In this document: piece by piece, positions 1 to 7,134 of the stretch
Numbering within the stretch: the stretch's first letter is position 1
How the letters are laid out: every line of letters starts with the position of its first letter
Source of the DNA: an uncultured Litorilinea sp.
GTDB taxonomy: Bacteria > Chloroflexota > Anaerolineae > Caldilineales > Caldilineaceae
Assembly (NCBI GenBank): GCA_946885925.1
Contig: CAMPHP010000128.1
Location: 1-7,552, forward strand
Length of the DNA stretch: 7,552 nucleotides
Direction of reading: 5' to 3'
Notes under the pieces: model-generated
What the model was told of the DNA's origin: nothing
The model's database searches: none
Seen by the model: only the letters and a program-made list of their open reading frames with translations
Position numbers and translations under genes: made by a program

Positions 1-42
1 TTATCAATATTAAGTCTTTGTTGATTCAAGCGATTGCGATCT

Positions 43-76
43 GATCAGGGTTGCTCTATTTGGGGCAACCCTGATC
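43..76. terminator. Perfect 12-bp hairpin, possible terminator
   Basis: The arms GATCAGGGTTGC (43-54) and GCAACCCTGATC (65-76) are exact reverse complements around a 10-base loop. On the plus strand the stem is followed by only TTT, so it is a weak intrinsic terminator for a gene that would lie left of the window. On the minus strand it sits about 33 bases past the dehydrogenase stop codon and could end that transcript or protect its 3' end, but no T-tract follows in that direction. The rest of bases 1-108 shows nothing recognisable. Confidence 0.5.
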
Positions 77-108
77 TTTGACCGTGATTGGTGCTTGCGG
101 TTGCTGCT

Positions 109-873
109 CTAGATCCAGCGCCCTCCTGAAATATTCAACTCACACCCTGTCACATGTGCAGCGTCGTCGGAAGCGAGATAGAGGACACCGCCAGCGATGT
201 CTTCGGGTGTCTCCAACCGCCCCAAAGCCGAGTTGCTGCCTCCTTTACTCAAGAAGGCCAGCGCATCCCCATGCGTCTGGTTGCGTAACTCGATCTCACC
301 CGGCGATGCTACCCATCCCACGGTAATCCAGTTCACGCGGATGCGATCAGTTAGAAGCTCGCGCGCAAAGAGTTTGGTCATGGTGAGCAGCGCGCCCTTT
401 GATACCGAATAGGCCAGCCGTGTCAGAGGGCCCTTGTGAATCAAGGTTGTCCCAATGTTGGTGATGGAGCCACCTTGTTTCCGCAAATGGGGAATCGCCG
501 CACGAATCAGGAAAAAGACACCGCGCACGTTCACATCAAAGACTTCATCCCACTCTGACGCAGTTACATCCTCTAACTCTGTGTGAGGATAGATGGCCGC
601 GTTGTTAACCAGAATATCTAAATGTCCAAATGTATCAACCGCGGCCCGGACTGCTTCGATGCAGCTGGATTCCTCCACAAGATCCAGCGCGAAAAAGAGG
701 GCTTGTCCCCCTTGCCGGCAAATATCAGCAGCAACCTGCTCACCCATCTGCACCTTACGGTCAGCAATGACAACTGCCGCCCCTTCCGCGGCCAGCCGTC
801 GTGCTATCCCTTCCCCGATGCCACCTGCCGCCCCGGTGACAATCGCAACTTTGCCAGTCACACGTCCACTCAT
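109..873 (-). CDS. SDR family NAD(P)-dependent oxidoreductase
   Basis: A 254-residue classical short-chain dehydrogenase/reductase, the usual length for the family. It should be a cytosolic enzyme that oxidises an alcohol or reduces a carbonyl using a nicotinamide cofactor; the substrate cannot be read from the sequence. The Rossmann cofactor loop is TGAAGGIG (13-20). Asp38 at the end of the second strand favours NAD(H) over NADP(H). Asp64, NNAA (90-93), Asn115 and the catalytic YSVSK (Tyr155, Lys159) are present, and the end GCELNISGG is typical. The usual catalytic serine, 13 residues before the tyrosine, appears to be Thr142 (NIGTT). The ATG start gives the normal N-terminus a few residues before the first strand, with GAGG about nine bases upstream. 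The gene is divergent from the helicase; no convincing promoter was seen for it in the 190-base gap, and it appears monocistronic. The family call is firm; the specific reaction is unknown. Confidence 0.93.
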   Translation of the reverse strand: MSGRVTGKVAIVTGAAGGIGEGIARRLAAEGAAVVIADRKVQMGEQVAADICRQGGQALFFALDLVEESSCIEAVRAAVDTFGHLDILVNNAAIYPHTELEDVTASEWDEVFDVNVRGVFFLIRAAIPHLRKQGGSITNIGTTLIHKGPLTRLAYSVSKGALLTMTKLFARELLTDRIRVNWITVGWVASPGEIELRNQTHGDALAFLSKGGSNSALGRLETPEDIAGGVLYLASDDAAHVTGCELNISGGRWI

Positions 874-1028
874 AAATTGATGCCTCGTCTTAGGTGAAAG
901 AGTCTCGAATCAAAGGGTTCTGCTATCTACTTCAAGTAAATTGTGCCACAGCGACTCCGTATTCACTACAACCAATCGAGCACAGCAAGCGACTACTTCT
1001 CTCATCAATTTGATCTTGTCATCAACAA

Positions 1029-1057
1029 TTGCTCAGCCACCGCCGCTCGGCTACAAT
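1029..1057 (+). promoter_or_regulatory. Putative sigma-70-type promoter of the helicase gene
   Basis: A -35-like TTGCTC (1029-1034) and a -10-like TACAAT (1052-1057) are separated by exactly 17 bases. The expected transcription start, about seven bases after the -10 element, falls on or next to the ATG at 1064. The mRNA would therefore be leaderless or nearly so, which fits the absence of a Shine-Dalgarno sequence before this start. Confidence 0.55.
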
Positions 1058-1063
1058 GGCACT

Positions 1064-3817
1064 ATGGCCCTTGATCAACTACTCGCCGATCTACGTGGCG
1101 ATGGGCAGTTTATGGCGAATGTCATGGCATGGCGCACGCTGCCAGCCCAAGCAGCACGCATCACCCCCATTCCGCCTGCATTGCATCCTGCGCTGCACCG
1201 AGCCCTTGCCACGCGCGGCATTCACCAACTCTATACTCATCAGGCCCAGGCTGTTGAGCGTGCGCTGGCAGGAGAAGCGCTGGCGGTGGTGACGCCGACT
1301 GCCAGCGGCAAGACCCTCTGTTACAATTTGCCCATTCTTGATCGACTGCTGGCTGACCCGGATGCCCGCGCCCTCTATCTCTTTCCCACCAAGGCATTGG
1401 GCCATGACCAGTTGGAAGAGCTGGATCAATGGCGCAGTGCGCTGCGCGGCCAAGGGCTTTCTGCCGACTTGTTCAATGCCGCAGCCTATGATGGCGATAC
1501 CCCTTCGAACGCGCGCACACGGCTGCGCAAACAAGCGCGCCTGATCATCACCAACCCCGACATGCTGCACATGGGCATTCTCCCTTATCACAACCAGTGG
1601 GAGACCTTTTTTAGCGGGTTGCGCTTTGTCGTGCTAGACGAGATGCACACCTACCGGGGTGTCTTTGGCAGCCATGTTGCTAATGTGCTGCGACGGTTGC
1701 GACGCATCTGTGCGGCCTATGGCAGCGCGCCCCAGTTCATCTGTACCAGTGCCACCATCGCCAACCCTGGCGAATTGGCCGAGCGGCTGGTAGAAGCCCC
1801 TGTTACCGTCATTGACGAGACTGGCGCACCACGCGGGGCCAAACATATCATCCTCTATAACCCGCCGCTCTTTGATGCTGAACGGGGGCTGCGCCGCTCT
1901 AGCACGCTGGAAGCGCAGGAACTAGCAGCGCGCTGTGTGATAGGGGGCTTGCAAACCATTCTCTTTGGTCGCTCCCGGCTCACCACTGAATTGTTGCTCA
2001 CCTATCTGCGCGAGCGGGTGGCGCGCACGCGGGCCGCGGGGGAGGTACGCACGCGGCGTGAAGCGGCAGCAGGTCTCATCCCAGACGATTCACCCGTTTA
2101 TACCCAAATTCGTGGCTATCGAGGCGGTTATCTATCAGAGGAGCGGCGCGCCATTGAAGCTGGATTGCGCGCGGGCAAGGTGCGCGCGGTGGTGGCAACT
2201 AATGCGCTCGAATTGGGGATTGACATCGGCCAACTGCAAGCCGCGCTTCTCTGTGGCTATCCCGGTACACTGGCAAGCACCTGGCAGCAGATAGGCCGCG
2301 CCGGGCGTACAAGCGAGGCGTCGTTGGCAATGCTAGTAGCGACCGGCGGAGCATTGGATCAATATGTGATTCGCCACCCTGAATTCCTCTTTGAGCGCTC
2401 CCCCGAACATGCGCTGATCAACCCCGACAACCTCTTGTTATTGCTCGATCATCTGCGCTGCGCTGCCTTTGAACTGCCTTTTGCCGCGGGTGAGAATTTC
2501 GGCCAAAGTCCTTATACTGCCGACGTGCTGGCACTCCTGGCAGAACAGGGCGACCTTCATGCCCAGGGCAATGTGTATTTCTGGAGCGGCACGGCCTATC
2601 CAGCGCGCATGGTCAACCTACGCACCTCTAGCAGTGAGACGGTGACGATCCAAGCAGGGGGAAATGGCAACCCCACGGTGATCGGCGCGGTGGACTATGG
2701 CAGCGCGCCGCGCTTGTTGCATGATGGTGCCATTTATCTGCATGAGGGGCAGAGTTATGTGGTGGAGCAGCTTGATTTAGACGAGGGATTGGCCCAGGTG
2801 CGGGCGGTGCAGGTGGATTACTATACCGACGTGATGGGAGAGACCGAGGTTACGATACTGGCCCAACACGCCCAGGCGGCGCAGAGTGGCGCATTGGCGG
2901 TGCATGGCGATTTGCGTGTTAGCCAACAGATCAAGGGGTATCGCCGGGTCAAACGCTTTACCCATGAGACATTAGGGGTCTTTCCGTTGGACTATCCGCC
3001 CCAACTTGTCGAGACCAGCGGCTATTGGTTCAGCATTTTGCCAGAGACCCAGGCGGCATTGGAAGCGTTAGGCGAATGGCGTGATTCACTCAACGATTAT
3101 GGCCCCAACTGGGCCGAGCAGCGCCAACAAGTACGCACACGCGACAACTTCCGCTGTACGCAATGTGGCGCGCCAGAACCGCCCGGTCGCCAGCATGATG
3201 TGCATCATCTGACACCCTTTCGCACCTTTGGCTATGTGCCAGGGTTGAATGAACATTATCTGCTTGCCAACCGTTTGAGCAATCTGGTGCTGGTCTGCCG
3301 TAGCTGTCACCAACGCTTGGAGGCTGGCGTGCGCGTGCGGAGTGGACTGGATGGGGTCGCGTATGCCATCAACAACTTGGCCCCGCTCTATCTTATGTGT
3401 GATCCGCAAGACATCGGCGTCCATGTGGTACGCTCTGAGGTTGCAGGAGCCGCCCGCCAGCAACTCGCGCAGAGTGATCCCATTGCAGAAGATAATCCTG
3501 CGCTATCGGGCGGGCCGCAACTTCCTACGATTTACATCTATGAACGGGCCGCGGCGGGTCTGGGATTTAGCGCACGACTCTTTGAGCTACACGATACGCT
3601 GATGACCGCGGCCTATGATCTCATTGCTCACTGTGGCTGCCCCCAAGGCTGTCCGGCGTGCGTGGGGCCAGTGCTGGAAAATGAGGCGGCGCAACTGGAT
3701 ACCAAGCGGCTAGCTTTGGCTCTTTTGCGCCAACTGACCAACCAACCCCAGCCCACCTCAAGTCCCGACACCAGCCCCAACGCCAACTCCAACATTGACG
3801 TCACCTTCTGGCGTTGA
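1064..3817 (+). CDS. MrfA/YprA-like DEAD/DEAH-box helicase with DUF1998 and inserted HNH domain
   Basis: A 917-residue superfamily 2 helicase. Motifs in order: a Q-like [11 protein letters not shown] (58-68); Walker A TPTASGKT (77-84); DEMH (192-195) as motif II; SAT (229-231); [11 protein letters not shown] (379-389); and QQIGRAGR (408-415). The C-terminal region matches the DUF1998/MZB type seen in Bacillus subtilis MrfA (YprA), a mitomycin C repair helicase: strands around 540-660, then [17 protein letters not shown] (764-780), [13 protein letters not shown] (824-836) and a zinc-type cluster Cys857, Cys859, Cys863, Cys866 ([13 protein letters not shown]). Between the two halves, at about 685-755, lies an HNH nuclease-like module: RDNFRCTQC (Cys698, Cys701), HDVHH (His714/His715), Asn740 and CRSCH (Cys745, Cys748, His749). 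The likely role is ATP-driven DNA unwinding in repair, with possible nicking or cutting; the second part is inference. The tail from about 893 is Pro/Ser/Asn-rich. ATG 1064 is preferred over an in-frame TTG at 941 because a good promoter overlaps the extra region and the added 41 residues resemble no domain. The gene converges on the MarR gene 14 bases downstream. Confidence 0.92.
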   Translation: MALDQLLADLRGDGQFMANVMAWRTLPAQAARITPIPPALHPALHRALATRGIHQLYTHQAQAVERALAGEALAVVTPTASGKTLCYNLPILDRLLADPDARALYLFPTKALGHDQLEELDQWRSALRGQGLSADLFNAAAYDGDTPSNARTRLRKQARLIITNPDMLHMGILPYHNQWETFFSGLRFVVLDEMHTYRGVFGSHVANVLRRLRRICAAYGSAPQFICTSATIANPGELAERLVEAPVTVIDETGAPRGAKHIILYNPPLFDAERGLRRSSTLEAQELAARCVIGGLQTILFGRSRLTTELLLTYLRERVARTRAAGEVRTRREAAAGLIPDDSPVYTQIRGYRGGYLSEERRAIEAGLRAGKVRAVVATNALELGIDIGQLQAALLCGYPGTLASTWQQIGRAGRTSEASLAMLVATGGALDQYVIRHPEFLFERSPEHALINPDNLLLLLDHLRCAAFELPFAAGENFGQSPYTADVLALLAEQGDLHAQGNVYFWSGTAYPARMVNLRTSSSETVTIQAGGNGNPTVIGAVDYGSAPRLLHDGAIYLHEGQSYVVEQLDLDEGLAQVRAVQVDYYTDVMGETEVTILAQHAQAAQSGALAVHGDLRVSQQIKGYRRVKRFTHETLGVFPLDYPPQLVETSGYWFSILPETQAALEALGEWRDSLNDYGPNWAEQRQQVRTRDNFRCTQCGAPEPPGRQHDVHHLTPFRTFGYVPGLNEHYLLANRLSNLVLVCRSCHQRLEAGVRVRSGLDGVAYAINNLAPLYLMCDPQDIGVHVVRSEVAGAARQQLAQSDPIAEDNPALSGGPQLPTIYIYERAAAGLGFSARLFELHDTLMTAAYDLIAHCGCPQGCPACVGPVLENEAAQLDTKRLALALLRQLTNQPQPTSSPDTSPNANSNIDVTFWR

Positions 3818-3831
3818 GCGCTCGCCCCTGG

Positions 3832-4362
3832 TCACATCTCTTGGGGAAGGGCATCTTCCTGCGCCAGAGTGCCCCCCTGTGTAATGGTCTCCTCCTGGGT
3901 AAGAGACTCAATATTGTGGCGCATGTGGATAAGAGAGCGTCGCATGTGCAGAACATCCTCTTCACTCAGTCCCGCGGTGGCAATTGCCTCGAAGGCATTG
4001 CGTTTGCTGCGTAGTTCCTCGACAAAGGCGCGCCCCTGGGGTGTTAGCGCTACCAGCGTAAAGCGGTTGTCCTCCGGATGCGACCAGCGCGTTACCAACC
4101 CCTCCGCTTCCAACTGTTTGACCTGGCGTGTAATGGCCGCGGCATCGACGCGCAGGCGTTGTGCCAACGCTGCCTGAGTCAACTGCTCGGCGCGGCTGAG
4201 CCGGTTGAGAATGGCCCAGCGCGCCCGGCTCATGCCCATGTACCGCTCAAAAGCTGTTATCGTCTCGTAATAGGTCTGCGAGAGGTGTTGCAGAAGGGAG
4301 TTGTTGTCTGCTACCTCTGCGGCAATGCGTGCGGCTCTGTGTGTCTCTGCTTCTGTTGTCAT
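3832..4362 (-). CDS. MarR family transcriptional regulator
   Basis: A 176-residue winged-helix regulator, slightly long for a family usually near 140-160. The DNA-binding part spans about 46-110: helices around MSRARWAILNRL, the recognition helix VDAAAITRQVKQLEAEGLV (72-90), and the wing with HPEDNRFTLVALTPQG (95-110) carrying the typical Asp98/Arg100 pair. Flanking helices (about 17-45 and 113-152) should form the dimer interface. There is no cysteine, so thiol-based redox sensing of the OhrR kind is excluded; a small-molecule ligand is more likely. Residues 154-176 are four degenerate hexapeptides (LTQEET, ITQGGT, LAQEDA, LPQEM), an unusual tail. The gene follows the exporter gene on the same strand by 98 bases, and GGGGAAG lies five bases before the ATG. 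It probably represses the exporter operon, itself included, through the palindromes at 6155-6181. Family is certain; target and ligand are inferred. Confidence 0.94.
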   Translation of the reverse strand: MTTEAETHRAARIAAEVADNNSLLQHLSQTYYETITAFERYMGMSRARWAILNRLSRAEQLTQAALAQRLRVDAAAITRQVKQLEAEGLVTRWSHPEDNRFTLVALTPQGRAFVEELRSKRNAFEAIATAGLSEEDVLHMRRSLIHMRHNIESLTQEETITQGGTLAQEDALPQEM

Positions 4363-4393
4363 CGCAGCTTCCCCGTGCTACTTTCCCATGCTA

Positions 4394-4449
4394 CTGCTTG
4401 TCTATCACTACTTGTTTACCGCTACTTGTCTATCGCTACTTGTCTATCG
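4394..4449. repeat. Four tandem 14-bp repeats between exporter and MarR genes
   Basis: Four head-to-tail 14-base units are visible: 4394-4407 (two differences), 4408-4421 (two differences), 4422-4435 and 4436-4449 (identical, CTACTTGTCTATCG). On the transcribed minus strand the unit reads CGATAGACAAGTAG. The array fills over half of the 98-base gap between the exporter stop and the MarR start. A partial TGCTACT copy lies further toward MarR near 4376-4382. The unit length is not a multiple of three, consistent with non-coding DNA. It may be a slippage-prone minisatellite or a set of protein-binding or RNA sites; the function is unknown. Confidence 0.9.
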
Positions 4450-4460
4450 CCCTGCATGCT

Positions 4461-6143
4461 CTAAACAATCTCAACTGCGCTGTCGTGTTTGGGCAAGTTG
4501 GAGTGTACTTCAACGGCTCGATAGTTTGGGGTACGGATGAGCAGGATGAGCGCTATTGTCCCCAATGTAAGTACGAGGGCCATCACATAGCCTACACGTA
4601 CACCATCAACCAAGGCTGTGTGCGCCACGTCGGTCAAGTGCTGGATTTGGGCGGCTGCTGCTGGGCCAAGTTGATGTAATAATTCGTTGAGTTTCGCCTG
4701 TGTCGTGGGATCAATGACCGCCTGGGGGTTGTGGAAAGCTTCGACCACGCGTGCATCTGTTTCCGGCGTGACATTGGCGCGAATCTGTGTAGCAAAGGTA
4801 CCGTTGACCGCTGATGCGACCACCGCAGTACCAATTGTGCTCCCAATCAGGCGCAGAAATTGCAGGGTAGAAGTCGCTACACCCATGCGCGTACGCGGCA
4901 CAATCGACTGCACCAAGAGGGTCAGCATAGGCATAATAAAGCCTGCACCGAAACCCGCCACGGCGAGCGTGATACTCAGCCAAAGCGGGTTCGACTGTGC
5001 ATTGACACCGAGGAGGGCAACCGTACCCCCTATCATACAGAGTCCACCCCAGATCATCAAGGCCTTCATTCGTTGGGTGCGGGCAAAGATTTGACCGCTG
5101 CACAATGAACCTAACGCGGTGGATACTGCCAAGGGAGTTTGCATTGCACCCGCGGCGCTGGGGCTGAGGCCAAGACCGCCTTGGAGCAGCAGCGGTGTAT
5201 AGTAGACCAGGGCAAAGAGTGAAAAGCCTATTAGCAGCGAAACCAAATTGGAAAAGAGGATGGTTTGTCGCTTAAAGAGATCAAGCGGAAACAAGGGTTC
5301 CGGTGCGCGCCATTCAATCACCGCAAAGGCCACGAGTGCGGTTAAACAAAGCATGCCAAGTGCAACAATCGTCGGTGAACTCCAAGGCATCGTATTGCCG
5401 CCCCACTCAACCACGAGCAGCAAGGCGCTGATGGCGAGGGTAATGGTGGCTGCGCCTCCCCAGTCAATGCGCGCGCTTTTTGCTCTCGGCGAGAGGTTGG
5501 CGGGCAGCATGGTCTGGATCAAGATAAGGGCCAAGATGCCAACGGGTAAGTTAACATAGAAAACCGAACGCCAGCCAAGTGACTCGGTCATTACACCACC
5601 CAGTACAGGGCCAACGACACTGGCAACGGCAAAGGTGCTGGTGATAAGCCCTTGCCAGCGTGCGCGGCGCGCGGGCTGGGGAAACATATCACTTACACTG
5701 GTAAAGGCGGTCGCTTGCAACATGCCTGCGCCAATCCCCTGGATACCGCGCGCAATCACCAGGAACATCATGGTTTGGGCTGCACCCGCCAGCACCGAAG
5801 CGCCGACAAAGATAACAATCGAGAGCAGCACGAATGGCTTACGCCCGTAGAGGTCGCCAAACTTCCCCATAATCGGCACCATGACGGTGGAGGTGAGGAG
5901 GTAAGAGGTTGCCACCCAACCATACAGGTCAAAACCACCCAACTCTGCTACCACGCGCGGTAGTGCCGTGCCGACAATGGTTTGATCCAGCGCAGCCAGC
6001 AGCACTACTGTCATAAGCCCGAGCATTGCTAAGAGCGCAGGCGTTCCATGCATACCCGCATCAGGCGGCACCACGATTTGTTCAACATCCGCCGCACGAA
6101 CTTGTTTTGCCCCTTGAACAGCCATACCAGAACTCCGATTCAT
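4461..6143 (-). CDS. MFS transporter, DHA2 (EmrB/QacA-type) drug efflux, 14 membrane segments
   Basis: A 560-residue inner-membrane protein of the major facilitator superfamily, expected to export hydrophobic or cationic compounds in exchange for protons. Motif D1 is LDQTIVGTALP (52-62) at the end of the first membrane segment; motif A is GKFGDLYGRKP (93-103); the antiporter motif C is VASVVGPVLGG (173-183). Hydrophobic segments throughout suit about 14 spans. Residues 1-33 are a cytoplasmic N-terminus. A polar stretch of roughly 450-510 before the last span resembles the large loop between segments 13 and 14 seen in QacA-like members. The ATG at 6143 has AAGGA eight bases upstream; an in-frame Met7 is a weaker alternative. 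It is the first gene of a two-gene unit with the MarR gene, and the promoter and palindromes just upstream suggest repression relieved by substrate. The specific substrate cannot be told. Confidence 0.94.
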   Translation of the reverse strand: MNRSSGMAVQGAKQVRAADVEQIVVPPDAGMHGTPALLAMLGLMTVVLLAALDQTIVGTALPRVVAELGGFDLYGWVATSYLLTSTVMVPIMGKFGDLYGRKPFVLLSIVIFVGASVLAGAAQTMMFLVIARGIQGIGAGMLQATAFTSVSDMFPQPARRARWQGLITSTFAVASVVGPVLGGVMTESLGWRSVFYVNLPVGILALILIQTMLPANLSPRAKSARIDWGGAATITLAISALLLVVEWGGNTMPWSSPTIVALGMLCLTALVAFAVIEWRAPEPLFPLDLFKRQTILFSNLVSLLIGFSLFALVYYTPLLLQGGLGLSPSAAGAMQTPLAVSTALGSLCSGQIFARTQRMKALMIWGGLCMIGGTVALLGVNAQSNPLWLSITLAVAGFGAGFIMPMLTLLVQSIVPRTRMGVATSTLQFLRLIGSTIGTAVVASAVNGTFATQIRANVTPETDARVVEAFHNPQAVIDPTTQAKLNELLHQLGPAAAAQIQHLTDVAHTALVDGVRVGYVMALVLTLGTIALILLIRTPNYRAVEVHSNLPKHDSAVEIV

Positions 6144-6154
6144 CTATTAATTCC

Positions 6155-6181
6155 TTGATCGATCAATGATTGATGCATCAA
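6155..6181. promoter_or_regulatory. Twin 12-bp palindromes, probable MarR operator
   Basis: Two perfect palindromes of the form TTGATNNATCAA lie 15 bases apart: TTGATCGATCAA (6155-6166) and TTGATGCATCAA (6170-6181). The segment between and across them (ATCAATGATTGAT, 6162-6174) is itself a near palindrome. They lie between the predicted exporter transcription start and its start codon, and the proximal one abuts the ribosome binding site, so a bound dimer could block initiation. MarR proteins commonly bind such symmetric sites upstream of the efflux genes they control. Assignment to the MarR gene in this operon is inference. Confidence 0.7.
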
Positions 6182-6184
6182 ACA

Positions 6185-6213
6185 ATTATACACCCTTGCC
6201 TTGTTTCGTCCAA
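6185..6213 (-). promoter_or_regulatory. Promoter of the MFS-MarR operon
   Basis: On the minus strand, a -35-like TTGGAC (6213-6208) and a perfect TATAAT (6190-6185) are separated by 17 bases. The start of transcription is expected near 6178, inside the distal palindrome, giving a leader of about 35 bases that includes both palindromes and the AAGGA ribosome binding site. The strong -10 element suggests high expression when not repressed. Confidence 0.72.
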
Positions 6214-6424
6214 GGTTAAAAAGCCACCAAAAGGTACATCGTAAGGCATAATTTAGCTCAAGTTGACACCTGTGAGGAACACTCTGTTTTGTCACCCCGC
6301 ATCCGTGGGCGCGGGATGATAGAGCGGAGTATTCTCCAAAGGTAGCAACGTGGGTTAATATAGGGGCTTGACGTTGGCAAAAGGCCGCGGGCATCAGTCA
6401 ATTGGCTGTTGCTTCGTGCTTTGC

Positions 6425-6453
6425 TTGAGGCTACACTGTCCCTTAACTACAAT
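6425..6453 (+). promoter_or_regulatory. Putative promoter of the DUF488 gene pair
   Basis: TTGAGG (6425-6430) and TACAAT (6448-6453) are spaced by 17 bases. Transcription should start near 6460, about 16 bases before the ATG at 6476. The short leader has no Shine-Dalgarno-like sequence. The -10 hexamer is identical to the one in front of the helicase gene. Confidence 0.55.
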
Positions 6454-6475
6454 ACTTGATCCATACCACTTGATT

Positions 6476-7111
6476 ATGTCTGAGCAAATCCCCATCTATA
6501 CAATCGGCTATGGCAACCGTAGCCTGGATAGTTTTATTGCGGCACTCCACCAGTACCAGATTGCCTATCTGATTGATGTGCGCACAGCGCCCTATTCACG
6601 CTATAAACCTGAATACTCCAAAGAGGCGTTGGCTGCTGCGCTGCAAGCTCAAGGCATTCGCTATCTTTTCCTGGGCGACAAACTGGGTGGGCGACCCCCT
6701 GATCCGGCCTGTTATACCGGTGGCAAAGTTGATTATGAGAAGGTAAAAGACCAGCCCTTCTACCAGGCAGGATTGGCGCGCGTGCAGCAAGCGTTTACGC
6801 AGCAGGTGCGTGTGGTGCTGATGTGTAGCGAGGGCAAGCCTTCGCAGTGCCACCGCGCCAAATTAATCGGCGCATCGCTCACCAGTCTAGGGATTCCCGT
6901 GCTCCACATTGACGAACAGGATGCGCTGATTAGCCAAGAGGATGTGGTTTACGACCTAACGGGTGGACAGTTGTCCCTCTTTGGCGAGCCAACCTTTATT
7001 TCGCGCAAACGTTATGCCGCGTCCGAGCGTGCGGAGCAGCCTATCTATGATGAAGACTTTAATGATGATTTTAATGATGACTTTGAAGCTAACAATGCTG
7101 ATGAGAAATAG
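6476..7111 (+). CDS. DUF488 domain-containing protein
   Basis: A 211-residue soluble protein of the DUF488 family (Pfam PF04343), whose biochemical role is not established. Family hallmarks are the opening strand IYTIGYGNRS (7-16), LIDVRTAPYSRY (32-43), YLFLGDKLGGRP (63-74), the conserved Cys117 to Arg127 stretch CSEGKPSQCHR, and the LTGGQLSLFG segment (161-170) common near the C-terminus. The paired Cys117, Cys125, His126 and Arg127 would be the first candidates for an active or metal-binding site, which is inference. The last 20 residues or so are strongly acidic with repeated DFNDD, coded by 12-base direct repeats (7055-7090). ATG 6476 is chosen because the promoter lies just upstream; an upstream in-frame ATG at 6368 precedes the promoter and would add 36 residues not expected for the family. 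A second DUF488 gene starts 23 bases after the stop, so the two are probably one operon. Confidence 0.92.
   Translation: MSEQIPIYTIGYGNRSLDSFIAALHQYQIAYLIDVRTAPYSRYKPEYSKEALAAALQAQGIRYLFLGDKLGGRPPDPACYTGGKVDYEKVKDQPFYQAGLARVQQAFTQQVRVVLMCSEGKPSQCHRAKLIGASLTSLGIPVLHIDEQDALISQEDVVYDLTGGQLSLFGEPTFISRKRYAASERAEQPIYDEDFNDDFNDDFEANNADEK
7055..7090 (+). repeat. 12-bp direct repeats coding the acidic tail
   Basis: GACTTTAATGAT (7055-7066), GATTTTAATGAT (7067-7078) and the decayed GACTTTGAAGCT (7079-7090) are adjacent in-frame copies that code for DFND, DFND and DFEA. The pattern suggests local duplication by slippage, and it gives a disordered, negatively charged C-terminus. Confidence 0.8.
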
Positions 7112-7134
7112 AAGTGGCTAGAAAGGGACGTTAG

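Larger units (their letters stand above)
6144..6475. other. 332-bp divergent control region
   Basis: This gap separates the minus-strand exporter from the plus-strand DUF488 gene. The left 70 bases hold the exporter's ribosome binding site, twin palindromes and promoter. The right 50 bases hold the DUF488 promoter. The middle, about 6214-6424, shows no convincing gene: reading frames through it are short, resemble nothing recognised and lack supporting start signals. A lone TTGACA (6263-6268) has no matching -10 element 17 bases on. A five-base stem CCCGC/GCGGG (6296-6315) is too weak to call. Confidence 0.7.

Noticed and set aside
1004..1014. ATCAATTTGAT odd palindrome and TTGATCAA at 1071-1078 as further MarR sites
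   Set aside because: They are short, do not match the TTGATNNATCAA form, and the second is inside coding sequence; chance is sufficient.
941..1063. Possible 41-residue N-terminal extension of the helicase from TTG 941
   Set aside because: The extra residues resemble no domain, the start is a rare codon without a ribosome binding site, and a well-spaced promoter overlaps the region.
1091..1591. Long minus-strand open frame opposite the helicase
   Set aside because: It lies wholly inside a confidently identified gene, has no recognisable motifs and is best explained by codon bias of the opposite strand.
1064..3817. DISARM-like defence system (helicase plus DUF1998)
   Set aside because: DISARM splits these functions across separate genes with a methyltransferase and a phospholipase D gene; none of those is here and the helicase motifs fit MrfA better.
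4394..4449. CRISPR array
   Set aside because: The units are 14 bases and directly adjacent with no spacers, and no cas gene is present.
6263..6315. Isolated TTGACA and a short CCCGC/GCGGG stem in the divergent control region
   Set aside because: No -10 element lies at a proper distance from TTGACA, and the five-base stem has no T-tract or other support.
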